The position numbers and the translations under genes were made by a program. Below, piece by piece: positions 36,435 through 46,312 of a stretch of DNA of 64,000 nt. The notes below the pieces were generated by a model, which saw only the letters and a program-made list of their open reading frames with translations, was not told the origin of the DNA and did not search any database. The stretch comes from DATCJA01 sp963734635. GTDB taxonomy: Bacteria > Acidobacteriota > Vicinamibacteria > Vicinamibacterales > UBA2999. The DNA lies in NCBI GenBank assembly GCA_963734635.1, contig CAVTIA010000014.1, positions 806,001 through 870,000 of the forward strand. The letters run 5' to 3'. Within the stretch, counting starts at the first letter, position 1, and each line of letters starts with the position of its first letter.

Positions 36435-39400
36435 ATGAATCGCGTTTCGCGCGCGCTCGTCTGCGTTGTTGTGATCCTGCTCCTGGGTGCCACCGACGGG
36501 TGGGCTCAGGCTACCGCCCAGATCAACGGAACTGTCGTCGATTCGAGTGGCGGCGTTCTCCCGGGCGTTACCGTCAGCGCGGTACAGACCGAGACCGGTT
36601 TCCGTCGCGAAGCGGTGACCGATGAGACCGGTTCTTATGCTCTGCTGAATCTGCCGCTCGGACCGTATCGCCTCGAGGCCATGCTCTCCGGCTTCCGCGC
36701 CTTCGCGCAAACCGGAATCGTGCTGCAGGTCAACAGCAACCCTGTGATCCCGATCACGCTGCAGCTGGGCAGCGTGCAGGAAACGGTGTCGGTCGAAGCG
36801 GCCGCGCCGCTCGTCGAGACGCGCAATCCGGCCATCAGCGCGGTCGTCGATAACGAACAGGTCGAGGCGTTGCCGCTCGAGGGTCGCAACCCCGTTCAGT
36901 TGGTGGTGATCGCAGGGGCCGCAGCCGAATCGGGCGTACCGACGACAAGTCGCAGCATGACCACGCAGCCGCGGCATTGCTATCACTGGCGGCCAGCCGT
37001 TCGCAGTGTCCTACCTGCTCGATGGTGCCATGCACAACAACGTACTAGACGGTCTCAATCTGCCGCTGCCGTTTCCGGACGCACTGCAGGAGTTCAGCGT
37101 GGAGACCAGCTCGCAGAACGCGCAGAACGGACGGCAGGGCAGCGGTACTGTCAACATCGTGACCAAGGCCGGCACGAACCTGCTGCACGGCGATCTGTTC
37201 GAGTTCGCCCGACATCACCGCTTCAATGCGACGAGCCCGTTCGCCGCGATCAATCCGGCAACCGGCGAGCGCCGTAGCGATGGACTCGTCCGCAACCAGT
37301 ACGGCGGAACGGTGGGCGGTCCGATTGCGACGGATCGACTCTTCTTCTTCGGCGCGTATCAGGGGACGCGTGTCTCGCAGACACCGGCCGACATCATTAC
37401 GTTCATTCCGACTGCCGCAATGCTGGCGGGCGATTTCACGCAGGTCGCCTCCGCGGCGTGCCGTGCGCAGGGGAACCTCAGCTCTGTCGGCGCCGTTCGT
37501 CGGCAATCGGATCGATCCGGCGCTGCTCAGCCCGGCAGCGGTCAACATCGCGCGTCGGCTGCCAACGACCACGCGATCCCTGCGGCCGCATCACGTATTC
37601 GCGCGAGTTGAACCCGCGCGAAGGGCAGACGATCGGCCGGGTCGACTGGCAGATCAGCCAGAACCAGTCGCTGTTCGCGCGGTTACATGAGGACGACGAC
37701 GTTCTGGGATCCGGCGCTCAAGAACAATCCTGACAACATCCTGGTCGCCGGGACCTCGGGCGGCGGCGGCCGCGACAGCGACTCGCAGTCGCTGGCGGTC
37801 GGCCATACCCAAGTGTTGAGCAGCACCACAGTCAACAACATCCGGTTCACGGCCAATCGCACCAACGTGCACCGGACGCACGCCGACATGTTCGGTCCCG
37901 AGGATGTCGGGAGTGAATATCTACACCCCCATTCCGGATTACATGCTCGATCAGCGTCACGGGAGCCTTCGGCATCAACTACGGGCACGGAGACTGACTC
38001 CTGGTACCGTCCGAACACGTACGGCGTCTCCGACGACCTCACGCATGGTGCGCGGAAACCACCAGTGGGGGTTTGGCGCGTCGGTGGCGTTCTCCGATTG
38101 GAAGACGAACTCCAACGTCCGATCGCCGGGCGCCTTCAACTTCAACGGCAACCAGACGGGCCTTCCGCTTGCCGATTTCATGCTCGGCCGTGTGTTCGAG
38201 TTCCGGCAGTCCACGCCGTTCACGCTGGACATCAAGCAGAAGTACTTCGGACTCTACGCGCCAGGACACGTGGAGGCTCTCGCCCAACGTCACAATGAAT
38301 TACGGCGCTCGATGGGAGCCGTGGTTCCCGCAGCAGCACCAGCAAAGCCAGATTTACAACTTCGACCACAACCGATTCCGGGCCGGCGAGCGCAGCACGG
38401 TGTTCCCGCAGGCGCCTCCCGGCCTGTCGCTATCCAGGCGACCCCGGGTTCCCCACGAAGGCAGGAATGCATCCGGAGTGGACTGAACGTCCAGCCACGC
38501 GTCGGCGTCGCCTGGGATCCGAAGGGCGATGGCCGCACGTCGGTGCGCGCCGGCTACGGCATGAATAGCAACTTCATCGCCGGCGAGTTCTACTTCGATG
38601 CGTCGCAGGCGCCGCCGTTTGGCCTGGAGCAGCGTCTGGTCAACCCGGGCGCCGTACTCGCTCGACGATCCGTGGCGCGCCGCCGGTCGGACCAACCCCT
38701 ACCCGATCACACGCCGGCTCGCGTCCAGGAGTTCCCGCCGTACGCCTTGCTCATCGAGGTGCCGTACGACCTCGACACGACACGCATCCACAGCTGGAAT
38801 CTCGGCGTGCAGCGACAGATTGGCGACAACATGGGGGTGTCGGCCAGCTACCTCGGCAACTACCTGATGAACGTCTGGGGCGATGTGACGGGGAACCCGG
38901 GGATCATTCCGGCCGGTCGTGATTCGCCGACCGGGCCGTGCACGCTGCGTAACCCGGCTCGCGCCACGGGAACGCAGACCTATCCCGAATTGCTCGGCGG
39001 CACCGCTCGACGTGCGCCGTGAGATGACGCAGGCGAATCCGGCGGATCGGGCAGTACATCGGCTATCTCGACTGGGTGACCGACGACGGGTGGCAGCGGT
39101 ACCATGGCCTGCTCCTGTCGGTCCAGCGGCGCTCGGTCAGCGGCCTCAGCACCAGCGCCAACTACACCTGGTCAACGTGCCGCGGTCTGATCAATCAGGG
39201 CGGCAGGCCGCTGAACGTCGGTACCGGCTACATGCTCCCGGTGTCGCTCGATCAATCCGCCCGCCGAATGCAAAGAACTGCTCGACGCGGACGAGGGGCC
39301 CTGCAGTAACTCGCCGACGCACATCTTCAACCTGACGGCCAGCGTGGAAACGCCGCAGTTTGCCAACACGGCGGCGCGCTGATCGCGTCGGGATGGCGAC

Positions 39401-39859
39401 TGTCGGGAATCTTCCGCGCCCAGTCGGGGTTTGCGCTGACGATCGCGTACCGGCGTCGACCGAGCGCTGACCGGCATGCAGTACCAGCGTGTGAACGCAG
39501 GTGGGCGACGATCCGTACGGCGCAAAGACGCGCTGACAACTGGTTCAACGCCGCGGCGTTTGCACAGCCGGCGCTCGGCACGCACGGCAACGTCGGGACG
39601 AAACGCGCTACTTCGGTATGGGCACACGCGTCGTCGATCTGGCGCTCGTGCGGTCGTTCCGGTTCGCTCGAGACACATCGCCTCGAAGCGCGCATCGAGG
39701 CATTCAATGCGTTCAACTGGTTCAGGCCGGTGCCGCCTCGATGTCAACCCGAACAACAACCAGTCGCCGGTGACGAATCTCAACAGCCCGAACTTCGGGC
39801 GCTATCTCGTGGCGGGCGATCCGCGCATCATGCAGTTCGCGGTGAAGTATTCGTTCTGA
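36435..39859 (+). pseudogene. Oar-type TonB-dependent receptor 4, many frameshifts
   Basis: Signal peptide MNRVSRALVCVVVILL ending GWAQ, regulatory domain QINGTVVDSSGGVLPGV, FAVSYLLDGAMHNNVLDG, GGTVGGPIATDRLFFFGAYQ, barrel strands and C-terminal MQFAVKYSF are all present, but at least a dozen single-base indels break the frame, for example near 36960, 37482, 37573, 37682, 37910, 38046 and 38266. Those I resolved are mostly insertions. Clean flanking genes such as the molybdenum oxidoreductase make the local density striking. As with receptor 2, decay and assembly error cannot be separated here. It differs most from the other receptors in the plug (FSVETSSQNAQNGRQGSGTVN). Confidence 0.78.
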
Positions 39860-39862
39860 CGG

Positions 39863-39990
39863 CTAGTCGGTAGCTGGTAGTTGGTAGTCGGTAGGTAGTC
39901 GGTAGCCGGAGGCCTTTAGGCCTCCGGACCTGCGGACCATGCGTCAGGAACCGGAGGGCTGAAGCCCTCCGGCTACCAACAACCGACCAT
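39863..39990. repeat. GGTAGTCGGTAG tandem with GGAGGCCTTTAGGCCTCC hairpins
   Basis: Copies of (A/C)GGTAGT(C/T)GGTAG lead into the palindrome CCGGAGGCCTTTAGGCCTCCGG (39907-39928), then CCGGAGGGCTGAAGCCCTCCGG (39951-39972) and the mirrored words GGCTACCAACAACCGACC. The 415-base gene-free stretch 39860-40274 holds this tract, a less regular GGTTC/GAACC part (40015-40080) and the composite element that follows. Confidence 0.8.
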
Positions 39991-40116
39991 CGACCGCCAA
40001 CATAGCCCTTTCCTGAGGTTCTGCCGTGTACGGGTTCTAGAGGTTCACCGGTGCACCCGAGCACCTGAGAACCGTTCGGTGCTTTACCGTCTGGTACCGC
40101 TGATCTAGACTGGCGC

Positions 40117-40256
40117 AACCAGCCAAGGGCTCTGCCCTTAATCCCCGCAGATCCCTCGGCTGGTTGCCGGTTTCTCTTGGCGCGCTCCGCGCGCCTAGGA
40201 CCGCTATGCGAGGTCACAACGAGTACAAAATTCGCGCAGCGAGTCGCAAGCGGTCC
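40117..40256 (-). repeat. Composite three-palindrome element, inverted copy
   Basis: Read on the minus strand it gives GGACCGCTTGCG ... GCATAGCGGTCC, GGCGCGCGGAGCGCGCC and AACCAGCCGAGGG ... GCCCTTGGCTGGTT, the same order as at 18.3 and 49.2 kb. It lies 18 bases before the ATG of the molybdenum oxidoreductase operon, but in the opposite orientation to the other copies, so it is more likely a mobile palindrome than a fixed RNA leader. Confidence 0.85.
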
Positions 40257-40274
40257 AGAGGAGGGTAGCTGAAT

Positions 40275-40889
40275 ATGGCGGACGATCAGCGCGACAAACC
40301 TAAGCAATCCGTTTCGCGACGGGCATTTCTCAAGGGCGGCGCACTCGCGACGGGCGCTCTGTCATCGACGCTGATCCCCGACACGGCCGAGACTCAGCTG
40401 CCCGAAGCCGTCGAGGCGGATCCGCGACGTACGCTCGTCGAGATGAAAGTGAACGGAACCGCGTACCGCAAGCAGGTTCCGAACCGGACGACGCTGCTGC
40501 AGTTCCTGCGCGAGGATCTCAAGCTGACCGGCGCGAAGATGGGATGCGATCGCGGCCAGTGCGGCGCCTGCACGGTGATAGTCAACGGCCGCAACGTGTA
40601 TTCGTGCACGACGCTGGCGGTCGAGGCAACCGGCGCGGAAGTGCTGACGATCGAGGGACTCGTCACCGACGACACGTTGCATCCGATCCAGCAGGCGTTC
40701 ATCCAGCATACCGGCTTCCAGTGCGGGTTCTGCACGCCGGGGCAGATCATGACGACGAAGGCGTTTCTCGATCGTGTGCCTCACCCCACAGAAGATCAGG
40801 CCCGTCGGGCGCTCAGCGGCAACCTGTGCCGCTGCGCCGCGTATAAGCGCATCCTCGAATCGGTCATGACGGCGTCCAGGAATTTATGA
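40275..40889 (+). CDS. Periplasmic aldehyde oxidoreductase-like 2Fe-2S subunit (Tat signal)
   Basis: 204 residues. Tat motif SRRAFLKGG (about residues 14-22), then a plant-type ferredoxin domain GCDRGQCGACTVIVNGRNVYSC and a four-helix 2Fe-2S domain with QCGFCTPGQIM and NLCRCAAY. This is the small electron-transfer subunit of a xanthine oxidase family enzyme. The Tat signal on this subunit only, with none on the two large ones, matches PaoA of E. coli, where the folded trimer is exported together. GGAGGG ten bases upstream sets the ATG. The Moco and FAD subunit genes follow on the same strand. Confidence 0.92.
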   Translation: MADDQRDKPKQSVSRRAFLKGGALATGALSSTLIPDTAETQLPEAVEADPRRTLVEMKVNGTAYRKQVPNRTTLLQFLREDLKLTGAKMGCDRGQCGACTVIVNGRNVYSCTTLAVEATGAEVLTIEGLVTDDTLHPIQQAFIQHTGFQCGFCTPGQIMTTKAFLDRVPHPTEDQARRALSGNLCRCAAYKRILESVMTASRNL

Positions 40890-40958
40890 TTCGCGATTTG
40901 TGATTGACGATTTGGAGAAACCCCCACATCACAAATCACCAATCATGAATCGCAAATA
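40890..40958. repeat. ATTTGTGATTG / CACAAATCACCAAT hairpin tract
   Basis: GATTCGCGATTTGTGATTGACG and the answering CACAAATCACCAATCATG, AATCGCAAAT fill the spacer between the first two oxidoreductase genes. A hairpin here could tune expression of the second gene; this is inference. Confidence 0.75.
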
Positions 40959-40970
40959 AAGAAGGGCACC

Positions 40971-43277
40971 ATGGCGCAGCAGCAGAACACTGCACGCGGA
41001 CTCAAAGTGGTCGGCACCGCCGGTCCTCCAATCGACGCGATCGAGCGCGTCACCGGCCAGGCCAAGTACGTCGGTGACCTCGAGCTTCCGGGCATGCTCG
41101 TCGCCCGCGTCCTGCGCACTCGCCACGCCCATGCGCGCATCGTCAGCATCGACACGAGTCGTGCCGAGGTGCTTCCCGGCGTCAAGGCTGTGATCACGCA
41201 CAAGGACGCGCCGAAGGTTCCAATTTGGGGGAACCGGACTTTTGTGCTGAACGAGCAGGTCCGGTTCGCGGGCGAAGCGGTCGCGGCGGTCGCCGCCGTG
41301 GATCAAGAGACGGCGGAAAAGGCGCTTCGGCTGATCGACGTGAAGTACGAAGCCCTGAAATTCGTGCTCGACCCCGAAGCGGCGTTGCAGCCGGGCGCGC
41401 CACAGCTTTTTCCGGACGGCAATCTCGAAGGAGAGCCGCGCACGCTCACTCGTGGTGACGTCGAGCGCGGGTTGGCCGAATCCGACCGCGTCATCGAGCG
41501 CGTCTACCACTGTCCAACGATGTGGAGCGGTGGCATGGAGCCGCGCGTGGCAATCGCGCAGTGGGAGGGGAACAGGCTGACGGTGTGGGCGTCGACGCAG
41601 GCACCGTGCCGGGTGCAGACGAACCTGACGGCGCAATTCAATCTGCCCGACAGCCAGGTACGCGTCATCGCCAGCTATGTCGGCGGTGGATTCGGGACCA
41701 AGAGTGCAGCGCACGTCGACGAGACGATTACGGGACTCCTCGCCCGCAAGGCGCGTCGGCCTGTGAAGCTGCAGTACTCCCGCGAGGAGGAAATCCTCGA
41801 TTCCAACACGCGCTTCGAGACGCGTGTTTACGTAAAGGTCGGCGTGAAGCGCGACATGACCGTGCATGCGCTCGACGTCAAGGCCTATATCAATCAGGGC
41901 GCGTACCACGTGCGCCTCGGCGGCCTCGGCAATCAGGCGACCCACATTTACAACATCCCGCATGTGCGCACGGTGCAGTACCGCGTGCACACGAACGTGC
42001 CGAACACCGGCCCCACGCGTGGTGTTGGCGACCCGCAGGAAACGTTCGCCATCGACTCGGCGATGGATGAGATCGCCAATGAGATGGGGTGGGACCCGGT
42101 CGCCTTCAGGCTGAAGAACGTGAAGCGCAACGGCGATCCAATCGCGCGCGGAGGCATGGGCACCGAAGATGGCCGCCTCGTTACCCAGGTGACCGACCGA
42201 TGCATCGAGGAGGGCGCGGCACGGATCGGATGGGCCAGGCGGAACGCGGCGCCTGGCAACGTCGAGACCGGCCCAATCGCACGCGGCATCGGCGTGGCGG
42301 TTACCGAACGCGGCAGTGGTGGCGGCCTGGCCGGTGCCTCAGTGACGGTGAATCTGGATGGGTCCGTCGTCGTGTTCTATGCGTCTACTGACATCGGCAC
42401 GCACAGTCGCACAACGCTGTCGATGATTGCGGCCGAGACCATCGGGGTTCCGCTCGCGAGTGTACGCGCCGTGGCGGGCGATACGGAGATTGCGCCCTAC
42501 GATGGCGGCAGTTATGGCAACCGCGTGCTCTATAGCACGGGGCGGGCGGTTGATGAGGCGGCACGAGATTGCCTCAGGCAAATCCTGGCGACCGCCGCGC
42601 CGATGTTGAAGGCGGCGGCTGGCGATCTCGAGCTGACCGATGGCGTCATTCGCGTGAAGACCGACGCGAGCCGAACTCTTGCGCTCAAGGAGGTCATGCA
42701 GCGGCGTGGCCGAAGTGTCGTAGGCTCCGGCGCCGTCACGCAGTCGCAGGCGGAGACGAACGTCGAGCGCGCGGCTGGCGCGCACTTCGTCGAGGTCGAG
42801 GTCGACCGCGAGACCGGCAAGATCCGTATCTTGCGGTACATCTCAGCCCACGATGTCGGTCAACCGATCAACATTACCGTGGTCGAGAACCAGATCGAAG
42901 GCGGAACGATCCAGGGGCTGGCGCTCACACAGGCCGAAGAGATGCGCTTCGACCCGCGCGACGGCCGCTGCCTCAACGCCAACTTCCTCGATCTCAAGCC
43001 TCCGACGATGCTCGATTTCGACCCGCGGGTGATTGAGTCAATAGTCGTGTCGAATGTTGGCGAGCAGGGGCCCTATGGCGCGAAAGGGCTGGGCGAGAAC
43101 CCCTGCCATCCCGGGATGGCCGCTGTCGCCAACGCGGTTTACAACGCGGTCGGCATACGTCTGCGCCGGGTGCCGTTTACGCGCGCCGACGTGCTCCGCG
43201 CGCTGGCGGAACAGCGGCCAGGTGCCCAGCCGCACCGCCTAGTACGTAGCACCGCCGTACGTAGTGTCCGGCTTTAG
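40971..43277 (+). CDS. Aldehyde oxidoreductase-like molybdopterin-binding subunit
   Basis: 768 residues. The N-terminal part is the aldehyde oxidase a/b hammerhead domain (VGTAGPPIDAIERVTGQAKYVGDLELPGMLVARV), followed by the two Moco-binding domains: SYVGGGFGTKSAAH, GPTRGVGDPQETFAIDSAMDEIA, ERGSGGGLAGASVTVNLDGS, YDGGSYGNRV, and GPYGAKGLGENP with the likely catalytic Glu. It oxidises an aldehyde or heterocycle; the substrate is not predictable. The last dozen residues (LVRSTAVRSVRL) and the stop codon come from a palindromic repeat (43240-43290), so the ancestral C-terminus was probably different. Intact. Confidence 0.92.
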   Translation: MAQQQNTARGLKVVGTAGPPIDAIERVTGQAKYVGDLELPGMLVARVLRTRHAHARIVSIDTSRAEVLPGVKAVITHKDAPKVPIWGNRTFVLNEQVRFAGEAVAAVAAVDQETAEKALRLIDVKYEALKFVLDPEAALQPGAPQLFPDGNLEGEPRTLTRGDVERGLAESDRVIERVYHCPTMWSGGMEPRVAIAQWEGNRLTVWASTQAPCRVQTNLTAQFNLPDSQVRVIASYVGGGFGTKSAAHVDETITGLLARKARRPVKLQYSREEEILDSNTRFETRVYVKVGVKRDMTVHALDVKAYINQGAYHVRLGGLGNQATHIYNIPHVRTVQYRVHTNVPNTGPTRGVGDPQETFAIDSAMDEIANEMGWDPVAFRLKNVKRNGDPIARGGMGTEDGRLVTQVTDRCIEEGAARIGWARRNAAPGNVETGPIARGIGVAVTERGSGGGLAGASVTVNLDGSVVVFYASTDIGTHSRTTLSMIAAETIGVPLASVRAVAGDTEIAPYDGGSYGNRVLYSTGRAVDEAARDCLRQILATAAPMLKAAAGDLELTDGVIRVKTDASRTLALKEVMQRRGRSVVGSGAVTQSQAETNVERAAGAHFVEVEVDRETGKIRILRYISAHDVGQPINITVVENQIEGGTIQGLALTQAEEMRFDPRDGRCLNANFLDLKPPTMLDFDPRVIESIVVSNVGEQGPYGAKGLGENPCHPGMAAVANAVYNAVGIRLRRVPFTRADVLRALAEQRPGAQPHRLVRSTAVRSVRL

Positions 43278-43290
43278 GTTAGCCGGACCC
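43240..43290. repeat. CCGGCTTTAGGTTAGCCGG palindrome overlapping a gene end
   Basis: GTACGTAGCACCGCCGTACGTAGTGTCCGGCTTTAG GTTAGCCGGAC belongs to the GTCCGGCTAAAGCCGGAC family in inverted orientation. The stop codon TAG of the Moco subunit is inside it; the next ATG is 12 bases beyond its end. Confidence 0.8.
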
Positions 43291-43301
43291 AGGATGAAGT
43301 T

Positions 43302-44273
43302 ATGAACAACTTCGCTTACATCCGCCCCACGTCGCTGCGAAACGCCGCCGCTCAGCTCGGCAAGGAGCGTGGCAAGGTGATGCTGCTGGCCGGCGGGACA
43401 GACCTCCTCGGCGAGATGAAGGACGACCTGCGTGTCCCCGAGGGTCTCGTGGCCATCAAGCATTTGCGCGAGCTGCAGGGGATCCGGCCCGGCCGGGGCG
43501 CTGTGCGTATAGGCGCGGCCACGCTGCTCATAGACGTCATCGAGAGCGTGACGGTCCGTGAGCAGGTGCCGCTCCTGGCCATGGCGGTCGAAAAAGTCGG
43601 TACGCCGCAGATCCGCAATATGGCGACCATCGGCGGCAATCTCTGCCAACGTCCACGCTGCTGGTATTACCGGAACAACTATCCGTGCTTCAAGCATGGC
43701 GGCAGCGTGTGCTATTCGGCCACGGGCGAGAACGACTTCCACGCAATTCTCGAGGGCGGGCCGTCGTACATCGTTCATCCGTCGGATATTGCGCCGGCAC
43801 TCGTGGCGCTCGGCGCGACCGTGAAGATCTCGACCGGCGGCAGCGAACGAACTGTGCCGATTGACAGGTTTTTCGTCAGCCCGAAGCAGGATCCGACGCG
43901 CGAGAACATCCTGCAGTCGAACGAGATTCTCACCGAGATCGAGGTGCCGAGCGCGCCAGCCGGATCGAAGGCGATCTACGTCAAGGAAATGGTGCGTGAG
44001 GTCTGGGATTTCGCGCTGTGCAGCGTCGCCGCGATGGTGACGACGAAGGATGGCGTGGTCGAGGACGCGCGCATCGTCCTCGGCGGCGTGGCGCCATTCC
44101 CGTATCGGGCCATCAAGGCCGAGGCGGCGTTGAAGGGAAAGCGCCTGGATGAGGCAACCGCCGCCGCGGCGGGCGCTGCCGCTGTCGATGGCGCGCGGCC
44201 GCTGGCGAAGAACGCCTACAAAGTGCCGTTGACGCAGGCTACGGTCGCGCGCGCGCTCCTCTCGCTCGCATGA
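43302..44273 (+). CDS. Aldehyde oxidoreductase-like FAD subunit with a Cys-rich 4Fe-4S-type loop
   Basis: 323 residues. FAD-binding blocks LLAGGTDLLGEM and MATIGGNLCQ are followed by the insert QRPRCWYYRNNYPCFKHGGSVCYS, whose four cysteines (with the preceding C) match the extra 4Fe-4S loop of PaoB-type subunits; this is absent from ordinary xanthine dehydrogenase FAD subunits. The C-terminal CO dehydrogenase flavoprotein domain ends AYKVPLTQATVARALLSL. It accepts electrons from the 2Fe-2S subunit. It is encoded 24 bases after the Moco subunit, with AGGATG near the start. No accessory XdhC/PaoD gene is visible in the window. Confidence 0.9.
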   Translation: MNNFAYIRPTSLRNAAAQLGKERGKVMLLAGGTDLLGEMKDDLRVPEGLVAIKHLRELQGIRPGRGAVRIGAATLLIDVIESVTVREQVPLLAMAVEKVGTPQIRNMATIGGNLCQRPRCWYYRNNYPCFKHGGSVCYSATGENDFHAILEGGPSYIVHPSDIAPALVALGATVKISTGGSERTVPIDRFFVSPKQDPTRENILQSNEILTEIEVPSAPAGSKAIYVKEMVREVWDFALCSVAAMVTTKDGVVEDARIVLGGVAPFPYRAIKAEAALKGKRLDEATAAAAGAAAVDGARPLAKNAYKVPLTQATVARALLSLA

Positions 44274-44382
44274 CCAGCGACGCTTCGCCGCGGACCGTCC
44301 AGGCATATGTGGCGTGGCTTCGCGTCGCTGGTGGCAGTGCTTGATTGCCCCGCCTCCGGCGGGGCGGGACCCGGCCTTCAAG

Positions 44383-44859
44383 ATGTCTCGCGATGAGTGG
44401 GTGGCGCTATTGCGCGAGTCCGTCGAACAGTTCAACGCGTATCGCGCCGAACATCCCGGCGAGGAGGTCACGCTCGTCGAAGCCGACCTGTCGTTCGCCA
44501 GTTTCCCGCGGGCCAATTTCGAACGCGCCGATCTGCGCCGGTGCCGCCTGGAGGGATGCGACTTGTCCGGTGCGTGCTTCGATGAGGCGAGGATGGATCA
44601 TGCGAACCTCCGAGGGGCCCGCCTGCCAGGCGCCACGCTGCGGCGCGCGTCGCTCGCCGGCGGCATTCTTTACAGCGCCGATCTGCGCGACGCCACGTTG
44701 GACGAGGCGAAGCTGATGCGCGTCGACCTGTGTGACGCCGACTTACGTGGCGCGACGTTCCGCGGCGCCGATCTCACCGAGACCGATCTGCGCTGGGCGA
44801 AGTACGAGCTCAGTGAGCTCGTCGACGTGGACCTCACCGCTGCGCGGATTCGCATGTAA
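44383..44859 (+). CDS. Pentapeptide-repeat protein
   Basis: 158 residues from ATG 44383 (MSRDEWVALLRESVEQFNAYR); GTG 44314 is a less likely start. From about residue 35 it is built of A(D/N)Lxx repeats: VEADLSFASFPRANFERADLRRCRLEGCDLSGACFDEA, then HANLRGARLPGATLRRASL and DATLDEAKLMRVDLCDADLRGATFRGADLTETDLRWA, forming a right-handed quadrilateral helix. No signal peptide is seen, so it is one of the few cytosolic products here. It lies 110 bases after the oxidoreductase FAD subunit; a functional link is uncertain. A CCCCGCC/GGCGGGG hairpin lies just upstream (44347-44363). Confidence 0.85.
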   Translation: MSRDEWVALLRESVEQFNAYRAEHPGEEVTLVEADLSFASFPRANFERADLRRCRLEGCDLSGACFDEARMDHANLRGARLPGATLRRASLAGGILYSADLRDATLDEAKLMRVDLCDADLRGATFRGADLTETDLRWAKYELSELVDVDLTAARIRM

Positions 44860-44863
44860 AACA

Positions 44864-45045
44864 GTTCTCGGGTGCTCAGGTGCATCGGTGCTCAGGTTCC
44901 GGTTCACGGGTTCACGGTTCAGGGTTCACAGACCGTTCTCATGGTTCAGGCATGAACCGGTGAACCATCGGCGAACCCGAGCACTGTAGAACCTGAGTAC
45001 CGGAACCCAAGCACCTGTGCACCCGTGCACTTGAGAACCCTTCGA
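44864..45045. repeat. GGTGCTCAGG / GGTTCACGG tract with mirrored words
   Basis: CGGGTGCTCAGGTGCATCGG and GGTTCACGGGTTCACGGTTCAG on the left face GAACCGGTGAACC, GAACCTGAGTACCGGAACC, AAGCACCTGTGCACCCG on the right. The spacer holds no gene; the whole tract can form a branched hairpin. Confidence 0.75.
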
Positions 45046-45094
45046 TTGACACGAGTAAATTTGCGGCGATAGAGTCTCGCCGCGGAGGCGTCCG

Positions 45095-46280
45095 ATGATC
45101 CCGCGGTTTTCAGCCATCGGTGCGGTCGCTGCGGCCCTCGTGCTCGCGGTGGTATCGGCGGGCTCACTCGTCGCACTCGAGACACCGGACGCTGCAGTTC
45201 AGCACCCAGGCACCCCAGGCACCGCAAGCACGCCAGGCACGTCAGGCACCCCCGAAGTTTGTTCCGCCGCGCACCGCCGACGGCCAGCCGGATCTGCAGG
45301 GGATCTGGCGCGTGTGGAACCTAGCCAGGTACGACGTCGAGCCGCATCCCGCCTCGGCGTTCGCGGCTGTCACCGGCGGAGGGTTCGCGCCTCCCCTCTT
45401 GGCGCAGGGGACTTCTGACGGATCACAGCCGTTGGTGGGCACATGGCAGCTGACGCGCCTCGAGCGAACTACAGATACGCAGCCGTTAGCGCAGGTTCCC
45501 AATCCGGTCGGGATGCTGATCCAGGACGCGAGCGGGCACGTCATTGAAATCGTGTCGCGCGCAGCGCGCCCCGCATCTCTCACCGCGGCGGAGCAGTTCA
45601 TGACCTACCAGGCCTTCTGGGGGTCGTACACCGTCGACTCGAGCAAATCGGCGGCGGCGTATCAGATCACCGGCGATCTCGATCCCGGTCGCGTCGGGCG
45701 CCGATTCGTGCGGTCGTTTGAGCGCAAGGGAACGCAGCTCGTGCTCACCGAAGCGTCGACGGACGGGCGTCCACTGAATCGGACGACGTGGACACGGATT
45801 CCGGAGCTCGAAGCGCTTCCGCCCTATCAGGAAGGCGTCGTTGGATTCTGGCAGTGGACGTCGGCCGGTCTGTTCAACTCGAAAGGCGTGAACGTGCAGC
45901 CCGGTGTCCGCGATTCCAGCGTCATCGTGTACACCCCGACCGGGCATATGGCGGTCCTGTATTTGCCGCGGCCCGGAAGGAAGCCGTTCGCGGAGGCTTT
46001 TCCGACCGTCGACGAAGCACGAGCGGCAATGCAGGGTTCCGTCTCGTATTTCGGCACCTACATCGTCCAGCCGAGGAGTCGGGCTGTGTTTCACTATCAG
46101 CTTGCCGCGATGAACCCGACGGCGGTTGGCGGATCGTTCATGCGAAATTTCGAGATCAACGGCGAGGAGGTCACGCTTCGATTCCCGCCCACAACGCTGA
46201 ACGGGGAGCAGGTTCAGAATGTGCTCACGCTCAAGAGATTAAGTGGCCTCGCACACATGTGGCCCGACTTCCGCCGTTAA
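45095..46280 (+). CDS. Exported lipocalin-like domain protein (one frameshift)
   Basis: About 395 residues. Signal peptide from ATG 45095 (MIPRFSAIGAVAAALVLAVV; GGAGG seven bases upstream), then a Pro/Thr-rich linker from a CAGGCACC tandem repeat (45205-45255), then PPRTADGQPDLQGIWRVW. Two lipocalin-like halves follow: LVGTWQLTRLER...GMLIQDASGHVIEIV and the later VVGFWQWTSAGLFNSKG...SVIVYTPTGHMAVLYLPRPG. The break is one extra C in CCCCC near 45250; without it the frame reads GTPKFVPP. No enzymatic motif is seen; ligand binding is the likely role. Confidence 0.82.
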
Positions 46281-46312
46281 CGGCCTCAATCTGACTTTCT
46301 ACTGGAGGAGCC

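Noticed and set aside
40117..40256. Riboswitch upstream of the molybdoenzyme operon (Moco type)
   Set aside because: The structure is the same composite palindrome found elsewhere, here inverted, and upstream of unrelated genes. It lacks recognisable Moco riboswitch features.
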